A stretch of 64,000 nucleotides of DNA, from positions 621,178 through 685,177 of the forward strand of contig CABIVS010000003.1 in assembly GCA_902362375.1 (NCBI GenBank). The letters run 5' to 3'. This DNA is from Bacteroidaceae bacterium. GTDB taxonomy: Bacteria; Bacteroidota; Bacteroidia; Bacteroidales; Bacteroidaceae. The translations under genes were made by a program, and so were the position numbers. Under the pieces are notes generated by a model. That model searched no databases. It was not told the DNA's origin and saw nothing but the letters and a program-made list of their open reading frames with translations. Shown here one piece after another: positions 33,997 through 42,384 of this stretch; the stretch's first letter is position 1, and each line of letters begins with the position of its first letter.

Positions 33997-34415
33997 AGAA
34001 TTTCAATTTATTAATCTGCATCTCTCTCGATTGCGGGTGCAAAGGTAGTTGTTTTTTGTAAACCTGCAAGCGTTTTGAGAAAAGTTTTTTTCAAGAAAAA
34101 ACGAGAAAAATGCTTAGTGTCTCATTTTGAGTACTTTTGTAATGAAAAAAATATTCGTTTTTCTTCAGATCGGATAGTGACGGTATCCGGTCATTATAGT
34201 GACGCTATCACGATGGAATACCGTCACTATCCTAAAGTTTGTCATTCTTTTCATTGAAAATAACTCCCGATATCTTTCTATCTGTAAGAAATCACCGTTT
34301 TTATATCAACTTTCTGCTTGAATAATTCGTAATTTTGCAATAAATCGTTATTTTTGCGGACTAAAATTAGAAAGGTGGAAAATAATCCGCCTAGAATCGT
34401 TAATTAGTAAAAAGA
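33997..34415. other. 419-base region between tRNA-Asp and purU
   Basis: No protein gene. It contains three copies of an ATAGTGACGsTAT motif (34172-34232) and tandem -7-like boxes TAATTTTG (34330-34337) and TATTTTTG (34349-34356), either of which could start purU transcription. Confidence 0.55.
34172..34232. repeat. Three iterated ATAGTGACGsTAT motifs forming a palindrome
   Basis: GGATAGTGACGGTAT (34172-34186) is the exact reverse complement of 34218-34232, and a third copy, ATAGTGACGCTATC, sits between at 34196-34209. Confidence 0.7.
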
Positions 34416-35273
34416 ATGATGACAACAGCCAAACTGTTATTGCACTGTCCCGACAAACCGGGAATCCTTGCGGAAGTGACAGACTTTATTACGGTAAACA
34501 AAGGAAATATTATCTATCTGGATCAGTATGTAGATCATGTAGAGAACATCTTCTTCATGCGTATTGAATGGGAACTGAAAGATTTTCTGGTTCCGCAGGA
34601 AAAAATTGAAGATTATTTCAGAACACTCTACGGGCAAAAATATGAAATGGATTTTCGTCTTTATTTCTCTGATGTTAAACCGCGTATGGCTATTTTTGTA
34701 TCCAAACTGTCACATTGTCTTTTCGATATGCTAGCCCGGTATACGGCAGGAGAGTGGAATGTAGAGATACCTCTTATTATAAGTAACCATCCGGATTTGC
34801 AGCACGTAGCAGAGCGCTTTGGAATTCCTTTCTATCTGTTCCCTATCACTAAGGAGACGAAAGAAGAACAGGAACGCAAGGAGATGGAGCTGCTTGCCAA
34901 ACATAAGATTACATTTATCGTATTGGCACGCTATATGCAGGTGATCTCCGAACAGATGATTAATGCTTATCCGAATAAGATTATCAATATTCATCACTCT
35001 TTCCTTCCTGCGTTTGTAGGGGCGAAGCCTTATCACGCAGCTTTCCAGAGAGGGGTGAAAATTATTGGTGCAACTAGTCATTATGTAACGACAGAACTGG
35101 ATGCCGGACCGATTATTGAACAGGATGTAGTGCGCATTACTCATAAAGATGCTATTGAAGACCTTGTAAATAAAGGAAAGGATTTGGAAAAAATCGTTCT
35201 TTCGCGTGCAGTGCAGAAGCACATCGAGCGCAAAGTTTTGGCTTATAAAAATAAAACAGTAATATTTAGCTGA
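34416..35273 (+). CDS. purU: Formyltetrahydrofolate deformylase
   Basis: 285 residues: an N-terminal ACT domain (LLLHCPDKPGILAEVTDFIT) and a C-terminal formyltransferase-fold catalytic domain (ISNHPDLQHVAERFGIPF, LARYMQVISEQMINAYPNKIINIHHSFLPAF in parts, TSHYVTTELDAGPIIEQDV). It hydrolyses 10-formyl-THF to THF and formate, balancing one-carbon pools for purine and histidine synthesis. The ATG start follows tandem -7 boxes. Its stop overlaps hisH by one base, so it is translationally coupled to the histidine genes. Confidence 0.93.
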   Translation: MMTTAKLLLHCPDKPGILAEVTDFITVNKGNIIYLDQYVDHVENIFFMRIEWELKDFLVPQEKIEDYFRTLYGQKYEMDFRLYFSDVKPRMAIFVSKLSHCLFDMLARYTAGEWNVEIPLIISNHPDLQHVAERFGIPFYLFPITKETKEEQERKEMELLAKHKITFIVLARYMQVISEQMINAYPNKIINIHHSFLPAFVGAKPYHAAFQRGVKIIGATSHYVTTELDAGPIIEQDVVRITHKDAIEDLVNKGKDLEKIVLSRAVQKHIERKVLAYKNKTVIFS

Positions 35274-35863
35274 TGAAAGTAGCAGTTGTAAAATACAATG
35301 CCGGCAATATTCGTTCTGTGGATTATGCTTTAAAGCGGTTGGGGGTAGAAGCGGTGATTACTGCTGATAAAGAAGAACTCCAATCGGCTGATAAAATTAT
35401 TTTTCCCGGAGTGGGAGAGGCGGAAACTACCATGAACCACTTGAAAGTAACGGGACTGGACGAACTGATTAAGAATCTCCGTCAGCCTGTATTTGGAATT
35501 TGTCTTGGCATGCAGTTGATGTGCCGGCATTCCGAAGAAGGAGAAGTCGATTGTTTGAATATCTTTGATGTGGACGTGAAACGTTTTGTCCCGCAGAAAC
35601 ATGAAGATAAGGTGCCGCACATGGGATGGAACACCATTGGGAAAACGAATAGCAAATTGTTTGAAGGGTTCACCGAAGAAGAGTTTGTCTATTTTGTGCA
35701 TAGCTTCTATGTGCCGACCTGCGAATTTACTGCTGCTACAACTGACTATATTCACCCGTTCAGTGCTGCACTGCATAAAGATAACTTTTATGCTACCCAG
35801 TTCCATCCGGAGAAAAGTGGCAAGACAGGAGAGAAGATTCTGACAAACTTTTTAAACCTCTAA
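35273..35863 (+). CDS. hisH: Imidazole glycerol phosphate synthase, glutaminase subunit
   Basis: 196 residues, class I glutamine amidotransferase. GICLGMQLM carries the nucleophile Cys; the catalytic His-Glu is in ATQFHPEKSG. HisH supplies ammonia to HisF to make IGP and AICAR, linking histidine with purine synthesis. It begins on the last base of the purU stop. Confidence 0.95.
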   Translation: MKVAVVKYNAGNIRSVDYALKRLGVEAVITADKEELQSADKIIFPGVGEAETTMNHLKVTGLDELIKNLRQPVFGICLGMQLMCRHSEEGEVDCLNIFDVDVKRFVPQKHEDKVPHMGWNTIGKTNSKLFEGFTEEEFVYFVHSFYVPTCEFTAATTDYIHPFSAALHKDNFYATQFHPEKSGKTGEKILTNFLNL

Positions 35864-35958
35864 GATGCATATCTTAGTTTCTAAAATAGATTAGAGATAC
35901 CCGAAAGCGTATGCAGCTAAATAATTAAATAGTAAATTGTCAAATAGTAAATAAACAG

Positions 35959-36678
35959 ATGATAGAAATTATTCCAGCCATTGATATTATTGACGGAAAG
36001 TGCGTACGCCTTTCCCAGGGAGATTACGATAGTAAAAAGGTGTATAATGAGAATCCGGTGGAAGTTGCTAAGGAGTTTGAAGCGAATGGTGTTCGCAGGC
36101 TTCATGTGGTAGACTTGGACGGTGCTGCTTCTCATCACGTTGTTAACTATCGGGTGTTGGAACAAATTGCTGCACGCACTTCTCTCGTTATTGATTTTGG
36201 TGGAGGAGTAAAGAGTGATGAAGATTTGAAAATAGCTTTTGAGAGCGGTGCGCAGATGGTAACCGGAGGAAGCATTGCGGTGAAAGATCCGGAATTATTC
36301 TGTCATTGGCTGGAAATATACGGCAGTGAGAAGATTATTTTGGGGGCAGATGTGAAAGATCATAAGATAGCCGTCAATGGTTGGAAAGATGAAAGTGCCT
36401 GTGAACTTTTTCCATTTCTCGAAAATTATATAGATAAAGGTATACGAAAAGTAATCTGTACGGATATTAGCTGTGACGGAATGTTGAGTGGCCCTTCTAT
36501 TGATTTGTATAAAGAGATGCTGGCAAAATTCCCTGACCTTTATCTGATGGCTAGTGGCGGGGTGAGCAAGGTGGATGATATTGTTGCCTTGGATGAGGCC
36601 GGTGTTCCCGGAGTTATTTTCGGTAAGGCATTATATGAAGGACATGTCACTTTACAGGATTTGAGAATCTTTCTATAA
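35959..36678 (+). CDS. hisA: ProFAR isomerase
   Basis: 239 residues, a (beta/alpha)8 barrel with half-barrel repeats: IPAIDIIDGKCVRLSQGDY (first catalytic Asp), VVDLDGA, DFGGGVKS, ICTDISCDGMLSGP (second Asp) and MASGGVSKVDDI. It catalyses the fourth step of histidine synthesis. The 95-base gap before it includes repeated AATAGTAAAT units. Confidence 0.95.
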   Translation: MIEIIPAIDIIDGKCVRLSQGDYDSKKVYNENPVEVAKEFEANGVRRLHVVDLDGAASHHVVNYRVLEQIAARTSLVIDFGGGVKSDEDLKIAFESGAQMVTGGSIAVKDPELFCHWLEIYGSEKIILGADVKDHKIAVNGWKDESACELFPFLENYIDKGIRKVICTDISCDGMLSGPSIDLYKEMLAKFPDLYLMASGGVSKVDDIVALDEAGVPGVIFGKALYEGHVTLQDLRIFL

Positions 36679-36781
36679 TGAGCGTATCGGAATAAATAAG
36701 ATGCCTTTATTATAAGGGAGATAAGAATCAAGCTTCAGGAATATAGATTATAAATTGTTGAACAATAAATAAAATAGGATT

Positions 36782-37534
36782 GTGTTAGCAAAAAGAATAG
36801 TACCTTGTCTGGATATAAAAGACGGACAAACCGTTAAAGGAACGAATTTTGTCAACTTGCGCCAAGCCGGTGATCCGGTGGAGTTAGGCCGTGCTTACAG
36901 TGAACAGGGAGCAGACGAACTTGTTTTTCTGGACATTACTGCAAGCCATGAAGGACGTAAGACTTTTACAGAATTGGTAAAACGGATTGCTGCTAATATC
37001 AATATCCCATTTACCGTAGGTGGTGGAATCAATGAATTAAATGATGTAGACCGTCTGCTGAATGCAGGAGCGGATAAGATTTCTATCAATTCTTCCGCTA
37101 TCCGCAATCCCCGGTTGGTTGACGAAATTGCAAAGAATTTCGGCTCACAGGTTTGTGTGTTGGCTGTGGATGCTAAACAGACCGAAAATGGTTGGAAATG
37201 TTACCTGAACGGAGGGCGCATCGAAACGGATAAAGACCTGTTCGAGTGGACTAAAGAGGCACAGGAACGCGGAGCAGGAGAAATACTCTTCACAAGCATG
37301 AATCACGATGGTGTAAAAGCCGGTTATGCAAATGAAGCACTTGCTGCTTTAGCGGATCAGCTCTCCATTCCCATCATAGCTTCGGGAGGTGCGGGCTGTA
37401 AGGAGCACTTCCGTGATGTCTTTTTACAGGGAAAGGCAGATGCTGCATTGGCTGCCAGTGTTTTTCACTTCGGAGAAATTAAAATTCCCGAATTAAAATC
37501 GTATCTTTGCGGCGAAGGAATTACCATCAGGTAA
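36782..37534 (+). CDS. hisF: Imidazole glycerol phosphate synthase, cyclase subunit
   Basis: 250 residues from a GTG start ([20 protein letters not shown]). Barrel motifs and catalytic Asps: [40 protein letters not shown] and [11 protein letters not shown]. With HisH it makes IGP and AICAR. Its last 27 bases, including the stop, are duplicated exactly 57 bases downstream. Confidence 0.95.
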   Translation: MLAKRIVPCLDIKDGQTVKGTNFVNLRQAGDPVELGRAYSEQGADELVFLDITASHEGRKTFTELVKRIAANINIPFTVGGGINELNDVDRLLNAGADKISINSSAIRNPRLVDEIAKNFGSQVCVLAVDAKQTENGWKCYLNGGRIETDKDLFEWTKEAQERGAGEILFTSMNHDGVKAGYANEALAALADQLSIPIIASGGAGCKEHFRDVFLQGKADAALAASVFHFGEIKIPELKSYLCGEGITIR

Positions 37535-37591
37535 TTGCTGTGCTGCAAAAATTAGCCTATAGGCTGCGGCGAAGGAATTACCATCAGGTAA
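37508..37591. repeat. 27-base direct duplication of the hisF 3' end
   Basis: 37508-37534 (hisF C-terminus and stop) recurs without mismatch at 37565-37591, separated by 30 bases. The second copy is non-coding. Confidence 0.9.
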
Positions 37592-37656
37592 AAAAAACAT
37601 TCGTAGGCGATAGATAGTAATTGTAAATTGAAATAGTAATTAGAACTTATATAAAA

Positions 37657-38268
37657 ATGGAATTGGATTTCGATAAAATGAACGGACTCGTTCCGGCTAT
37701 CATACAGGACAACGAGACACGTAAGGTCTTGATGCTGGGTTTCATGAATAAAGAAGCTTATGATAAAACGGTAGAAACCGGAAAAGTAACATTCTTTAGC
37801 CGTACGAAGAATCGTTTATGGACAAAAGGTGAAGAAAGCGGTAACTTCCTTCATGTTGTATCTATAAAGGCCGATTGCGACAATGATACATTACTGATTC
37901 AAGTAGAACCGGTAGGTCCTGTGTGTCATACAGGCACAGATACTTGTTGGGGGGAGAAAAACGAAGAACCGGTCATGTTCCTGAAAGAATTGCAGAACTT
38001 CATAGACAAGCGTCACGAAGAAATGCCCGAAGGTTCTTATACGACCAGTCTGTTTGAGTCGGGAATCAATAAGATAGCTCAAAAAGTAGGTGAGGAAGCT
38101 GTGGAAACAGTGATCGAAGCAACGAACGGTACTGACGAACGTTTGATCTACGAAGGAGCCGACCTCATTTATCACATGATTGTATTGCTTGCCTCAAAAG
38201 GCTATCGCATTGAAGATCTTGCACGTGAACTGCAGGAAAGACATAGCAGTACATGGAAGAAGCATTAA
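37657..38268 (+). CDS. hisI: Bifunctional phosphoribosyl-AMP cyclohydrolase / phosphoribosyl-ATP pyrophosphatase
   Basis: 203 residues. The HisI domain (VLMLGFMNKEAYDKT, FFSRTKNRLWTKGEESGN, DCDNDTLLIQVEPVGPVCHTGTDTCW in parts, with Zn/Mg ligands) is followed by a HisE domain (SYTTSLFESGINKIAQKVGEEAVETVIEA in parts). It performs steps two and three of histidine synthesis. It closes the hisHAF-IE run; the other his genes are not in the window. Confidence 0.94.
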   Translation: MELDFDKMNGLVPAIIQDNETRKVLMLGFMNKEAYDKTVETGKVTFFSRTKNRLWTKGEESGNFLHVVSIKADCDNDTLLIQVEPVGPVCHTGTDTCWGEKNEEPVMFLKELQNFIDKRHEEMPEGSYTTSLFESGINKIAQKVGEEAVETVIEATNGTDERLIYEGADLIYHMIVLLASKGYRIEDLARELQERHSSTWKKH

Positions 38269-38308
38269 TAAGTAAAGATTAGAAATTAAAATTAAAACGG
38301 GAGTCGGC

Positions 38309-39037
38309 ATGGATGACGGGGCGTTGATACAATATAAGAACGTAGAAATCCATCAACAGGAACTCTGTGTGCTAAGTGATGTAAATCTGGAATTGCACAA
38401 AGGAGAGTTTGTCTATTTGATCGGAAAAGTAGGCTCGGGAAAAACGAGTCTGCTCAAGACTCTTTATGGCGAACTGGACGTAATTGACGGTGAAGCGGAA
38501 GTGCTGGGCTATAATATGCGATCTATCAAACGTAAGCATATCCCGCAGCTGCGCCGCAAATTAGGCATTGTATTCCAGGATTTTCAGTTGCTTACAGACC
38601 GTACTGTATATAATAACCTGGAATTTGTGCTTCGTGCCACAGGCTGGAAAAACAAACAGGAGATACAGGATCGCATTGAAGAAGTGCTTCAACTGGTAGG
38701 AATGTCCAACAAAGGTTATAAACTTCCGAACGAACTTTCCGGTGGCGAACAGCAGCGCATTGTGATTGCACGTGCCGTACTCAATTCTCCGGCTATCATC
38801 CTGGCGGATGAACCTACCGGAAATCTGGATGTAGAGACAGGTAAAGCTATCGTTGAATTGTTGCACAATATCTGCGAATCCGGCTCATCGGTAGTGATGA
38901 CGACGCACAATTTGCAACTGCTGAAAGATTATCCGGGCAGGGTATATCGTTGTGCCGACCATCAGATTGTAGATGTGACCGATGAATATATGCCCAGACA
39001 GAGAACAATAGAAATAGATTTAAATATAGATAACTAA
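38309..39037 (+). CDS. ftsE: FtsE-like ABC transporter ATPase
   Basis: 242 residues: Walker A GKVGSGKTS, Q-loop VFQDFQLLTDR, signature LSGGEQQRIVIARAVL, Walker B IILADEPTGNLD and H-loop MTTHN. The sequence fits FtsE, which with FtsX couples septal peptidoglycan hydrolysis to division. No ftsX is adjacent; in Bacteroidetes it is usually unlinked (recalled). It lies between hisIE and lysC with short gaps. Confidence 0.85.
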   Translation: MDDGALIQYKNVEIHQQELCVLSDVNLELHKGEFVYLIGKVGSGKTSLLKTLYGELDVIDGEAEVLGYNMRSIKRKHIPQLRRKLGIVFQDFQLLTDRTVYNNLEFVLRATGWKNKQEIQDRIEEVLQLVGMSNKGYKLPNELSGGEQQRIVIARAVLNSPAIILADEPTGNLDVETGKAIVELLHNICESGSSVVMTTHNLQLLKDYPGRVYRCADHQIVDVTDEYMPRQRTIEIDLNIDN

Positions 39038-39050
39038 AACAGTAACGAAA

Positions 39051-40370
39051 ATGAAAGTTTTAAAGTTTGGAGGAACTTCCGTAGGTTCTGCTCAGCGCAT
39101 GAAGGAAGTAGCCAAATTGATTACCGATGGTGAACAGAAGATTGTTGTTCTTTCTGCTATGTCAGGAACAACAAACACATTGGTGGAAATTTCGGACTAT
39201 CTGTATAAGAAGAATCCGGAGGGTGCCAACGAGATTATTAATAAGCTGGAAGCAAAATATAAACAGCATATTGATGAGCTTTTTGCAACCCAGGAATATA
39301 AACAGAAAGGTCTTGAAGTTGTCAAATCCCACTTCGACTACATCCGCTCCTATACTAAAGACCTTTTCACTTTGTTCGAAGAGAAAGTGGTTTTGGCACA
39401 GGGAGAGCTTATTTCTACGGCGATGGTAAACTTCTACCTGCAGGAATGTGGTGTGAAGTCCGTGTTGCTTCCGGCTTTGGAATTCATGCGTACTGATAAG
39501 AATGCAGAACCGGACCCCGTATATATTAAGGATAAGTTACGTGCTCAACTCGATCTTTATCCGGATACGGAGATCTACATTACGCAAGGTTTCATCTGCC
39601 GCAATGCTTACGGTGAGATAGACAACCTGCAACGTGGTGGTAGCGACTACACCGCTTCTCTGATCGGCGCAGCAGTGAACGCTTCCGAAATCCAGATCTG
39701 GACAGATATCGACGGTATGCACAATAACGACCCGCGTATTGTTGACAAGACCGCTCCGGTGCGTCAGCTTCATTTTGAGGAAGCAGCCGAGTTGGCTTAC
39801 TTCGGTGCAAAAATTCTGCACCCTACTTGTATCCAGCCGGCTAAATATGCCAATATCCCTGTCCGTCTGTTGAACACAATGGATCCGGAAGCTCCGGGTA
39901 CACTAATCTCCAACGATACGGAAAAAGGTAAGATCAAGGCAGTAGCTGCAAAAGATAACATTACTGCTATCAAGATCAAATCCAGCCGCATGTTATTGGC
40001 TCACGGTTTCTTGCGTAAGGTGTTCGAAATCTTCGAAAGTTATCAGACATCCATCGATATGATCTGTACGTCAGAGGTCGGTGTATCTGTTACGATAGAT
40101 AACACGAAACATCTTAATGAGATTCTGGATGACCTGAAGAAATACGGAACAGTAACCGTTGATAAAGGAATGTGTATCATCTGTGTTGTAGGTGACCTTG
40201 AATGGGAAAATGTCGGTTTTGAAGCAAAAGCACTCGATGCGATGCGTGATATACCGGTGCGAATGATTTCGTTTGGGGGAAGTAACTACAATATCTCCTT
40301 CCTCATTCGGGAGTGCGATAAGAAAGTAGCTTTACAATCGTTGAGCGATATGCTTTTCAACGGCAAGTAA
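39051..40370 (+). CDS. lysC: Aspartate kinase
   Basis: 439 residues: the kinase motif VLKFGGTSVGSAQRM, GFICRNAYGEIDNLQRGGSDYTASLIGA (in parts), and C-terminal tandem ACT domains (IKIKSSRMLLAHGFLRKVFEIF, CIICVVGDLEWENVGFEAKALDAM in parts). It phosphorylates aspartate, the first step to lysine, threonine and methionine, and is probably lysine-inhibited. It is monofunctional, without a homoserine dehydrogenase fusion. It precedes lysA after a terminator. Confidence 0.94.
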   Translation: MKVLKFGGTSVGSAQRMKEVAKLITDGEQKIVVLSAMSGTTNTLVEISDYLYKKNPEGANEIINKLEAKYKQHIDELFATQEYKQKGLEVVKSHFDYIRSYTKDLFTLFEEKVVLAQGELISTAMVNFYLQECGVKSVLLPALEFMRTDKNAEPDPVYIKDKLRAQLDLYPDTEIYITQGFICRNAYGEIDNLQRGGSDYTASLIGAAVNASEIQIWTDIDGMHNNDPRIVDKTAPVRQLHFEEAAELAYFGAKILHPTCIQPAKYANIPVRLLNTMDPEAPGTLISNDTEKGKIKAVAAKDNITAIKIKSSRMLLAHGFLRKVFEIFESYQTSIDMICTSEVGVSVTIDNTKHLNEILDDLKKYGTVTVDKGMCIICVVGDLEWENVGFEAKALDAMRDIPVRMISFGGSNYNISFLIRECDKKVALQSLSDMLFNGK

Positions 40371-40385
40371 TTCCATAAATAACAC

Positions 40386-40422
40386 GAGCGCTTTTACCGA
40401 ACTGATAAAAGCGCTCTTTTTT
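40386..40422 (+). terminator. Terminator between lysC and lysA
   Basis: GAGCGCTTTTA (40386-40396) pairs perfectly with TAAAAGCGCTC (40406-40416), followed by six T. Confidence 0.88.
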
Positions 40423-40448
40423 AACCAACTAAACAAGTTTTTCGAATT

Positions 40449-41609
40449 ATGAAGGGAATATTTCCAATCGATAAATTCCGCACTTTGCAGACACCTTTCT
40501 ATTATTACGATACCAAAGTGCTGCGTGATACATTGTCGGCTATTAACCATGAGGTTGCCAAATATCCTAATTATTCAGTGCATTACGCTGTCAAAGCAAA
40601 TGCCAACCCGAAAGTACTTACTATCATCCGTGAGAGCGGAATGGGAGTCGATTGTGTGAGCGGTGGAGAAATCCGCGCCGCTATCCGTGCAGGATTCCCG
40701 GCCAATAAAGTCGTTTTTGCAGGAGTAGGTAAAGCGGACTGGGAAATCAACCTCGGGCTGGAGTACGGAATCTTCTGTTTCAATGTAGAGTCTATTCCCG
40801 AACTGGAAGTAATCAATGAATTGGCTGCTGCTCAAAATAAGGTGGCTAATGTTGCTTTCCGTATCAATCCGGATGTAGGCGCACATACTCACGCAAATAT
40901 CACTACCGGTTTGGCAGAAAACAAATTCGGTATCAGTATGCAGGATATGGACAAGGTGATAGATGTGGCACAGGAGATGAAAAACGTAAAGTTTATCGGC
41001 CTTCACTTCCACATTGGTTCGCAGATTCTGGATATGGGCGATTTTGTAGCTCTCTGTAATCGTGTTAATGAATTACAGGATAAATTGGAAGCTCGCAGAA
41101 TTCTGGTAGAACATATTAACGTAGGAGGTGGTTTGGGTATTGACTATGGACATCCCAACCGTCAGGCTATCCCGAACTTCAAAGACTATTTTGCTACCTA
41201 TGCCGGGCAACTGAAATTGCGTCCTTATCAGACGTTACATTTTGAATTGGGGCGTGCTGTTGTAGGACAGTGCGGTTCCTTAATTTCTAAAGTTCTGTAT
41301 GTAAAACAAGGTGCTCGGAAGAAATTTGCCATCTTGGATGCTGGCATGACCGATCTTATCCGTCCGGCTCTGTATCAGGCATTCCATAAAATGGAAAATA
41401 TTACTTCCGAAGAACCATTGGAAGCATACGACGTGGTAGGACCGATCTGTGAATCGTCGGATGTTTTCGGAAAAGCGATTGACCTGAACAAAGTGAAGCG
41501 TGGTGACTTGATAGCCCTTCGCTCTGCCGGTGCTTATGGTGAAATAATGGCTTCCGGATATAACTGCCGTGAACTGCCGAAAGGATATACCTCTGACGAA
41601 CTGGTGTAA
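40449..41609 (+). CDS. lysA: Diaminopimelate decarboxylase
   Basis: 386 residues, an alanine-racemase-fold PLP enzyme: HYAVKANANP (PLP Lys), GLHFHIGSQ, EHINVGGGLGIDYGH, ELGRAVVGQCG, VVGPICESSDVFGK (catalytic Cys) and LRSAGAYGEIMASGYN (in parts). It makes lysine from meso-DAP. It is separated from lysC by a terminator but only 78 bases away, so partial read-through is possible. Confidence 0.94.
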   Translation: MKGIFPIDKFRTLQTPFYYYDTKVLRDTLSAINHEVAKYPNYSVHYAVKANANPKVLTIIRESGMGVDCVSGGEIRAAIRAGFPANKVVFAGVGKADWEINLGLEYGIFCFNVESIPELEVINELAAAQNKVANVAFRINPDVGAHTHANITTGLAENKFGISMQDMDKVIDVAQEMKNVKFIGLHFHIGSQILDMGDFVALCNRVNELQDKLEARRILVEHINVGGGLGIDYGHPNRQAIPNFKDYFATYAGQLKLRPYQTLHFELGRAVVGQCGSLISKVLYVKQGARKKFAILDAGMTDLIRPALYQAFHKMENITSEEPLEAYDVVGPICESSDVFGKAIDLNKVKRGDLIALRSAGAYGEIMASGYNCRELPKGYTSDELV

Positions 41610-41692
41610 GTAAAAAGTGAACCGCTACAATCAAAGTGTGAATGTAGTTTAAAAATGTAGGGTGCGTGGAACAATTTTAACTGAAAGCTTGT

Positions 41693-41700
41693 TATTTTTG
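41693..41700 (+). promoter_or_regulatory. -7 box of the ferritin gene
   Basis: TATTTTTG, a perfect TAnnTTTG, about 50 bases before the ATG at 41751. No clear TTTG at -33, which hints at activator control (inference). Confidence 0.45.
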
Positions 41701-41750
41701 TAATGAGTTCAAAAAGAAACTACATTAACAACTTAATAAAAAATACGATT

Positions 41751-42230
41751 ATGATTTCAGAAAAATTACAGAATGCAATTAACGAACAGATTACTGCTGA
41801 AATATGGTCTGCTAACCTGTATTTAGCAATGTCTTTCTATTTCGAGAGAGAAGGTTTCAGTGGATTTGCTCATTGGATGAAAAAGCAATCTCAAGAAGAA
41901 ATGGGACATGCTTATGCCATGGCAGATTATATTATCAAGCGTGGAGGAGCTGCTAAAGTTGATAAAATAGATGTTGTTCCTAACGGATGGGGTACTCCTT
42001 TGGAAGTATTCGAACACGTTTACAAACATGAATGTCATGTTTCTCAATTGGTAGACAAGCTGGTAGACGTAGCTGCTGCTGAAAAGGATAAAGCGACACA
42101 GGATTTCTTGTGGGGATTTGTTCGTGAACAAGTAGAAGAAGAAGCTACAGCACAAGGCATTGTTGACAAGATCAAGAAAGCCGGTGATACCGGAATTTTC
42201 TTTGTAGACTCACAATTGGGACAGCGTTAA
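41751..42230 (+). CDS. ftnA: Ferritin
   Basis: 159 residues from MISEKLQNAINEQ; an in-frame ATG at 41703 adds an untypical tail and overlaps the promoter region. Ferroxidase ligands are visible: Glu in ITAEIWSANLY, FEREGFSGFAHWMKKQSQEEMGHAYAMADYI (E-x-x-H, in parts) and REQVEEEATAQGI. It forms the 24-mer iron store, protecting against oxygen stress. It is followed by a strong terminator. Confidence 0.94.
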   Translation: MISEKLQNAINEQITAEIWSANLYLAMSFYFEREGFSGFAHWMKKQSQEEMGHAYAMADYIIKRGGAAKVDKIDVVPNGWGTPLEVFEHVYKHECHVSQLVDKLVDVAAAEKDKATQDFLWGFVREQVEEEATAQGIVDKIKKAGDTGIFFVDSQLGQR

Positions 42231-42267
42231 TGATGCTACTCTGAAAATAGTTCTTTAATATATTATA

Positions 42268-42308
42268 GAAGCTGCCTGAATTCCAGTTCGGGCAGCTTCT
42301 TTTTTTTC
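42268..42308 (+). terminator. Terminator after ferritin
   Basis: GAAGCTGCCTGAA (42268-42280) pairs with TTCGGGCAGCTTC (42287-42299) with one G-T wobble, then a run of T. Confidence 0.9.
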
Positions 42309-42313
42309 ACTTA

Positions 42314-42345
42314 TTTGGCTTATGTTCGAAAATAAACTACCTTTG
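42314..42345 (+). promoter_or_regulatory. Promoter of the sensor kinase
   Basis: TTTG at 42314-42317, a 20-bp spacer, TACCTTTG at 42338-42345, both consensus. Confidence 0.65.
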
Positions 42346-42384
42346 TATTACGAGTCAGAGAGAAATTAATCCCGGTTATTATAA

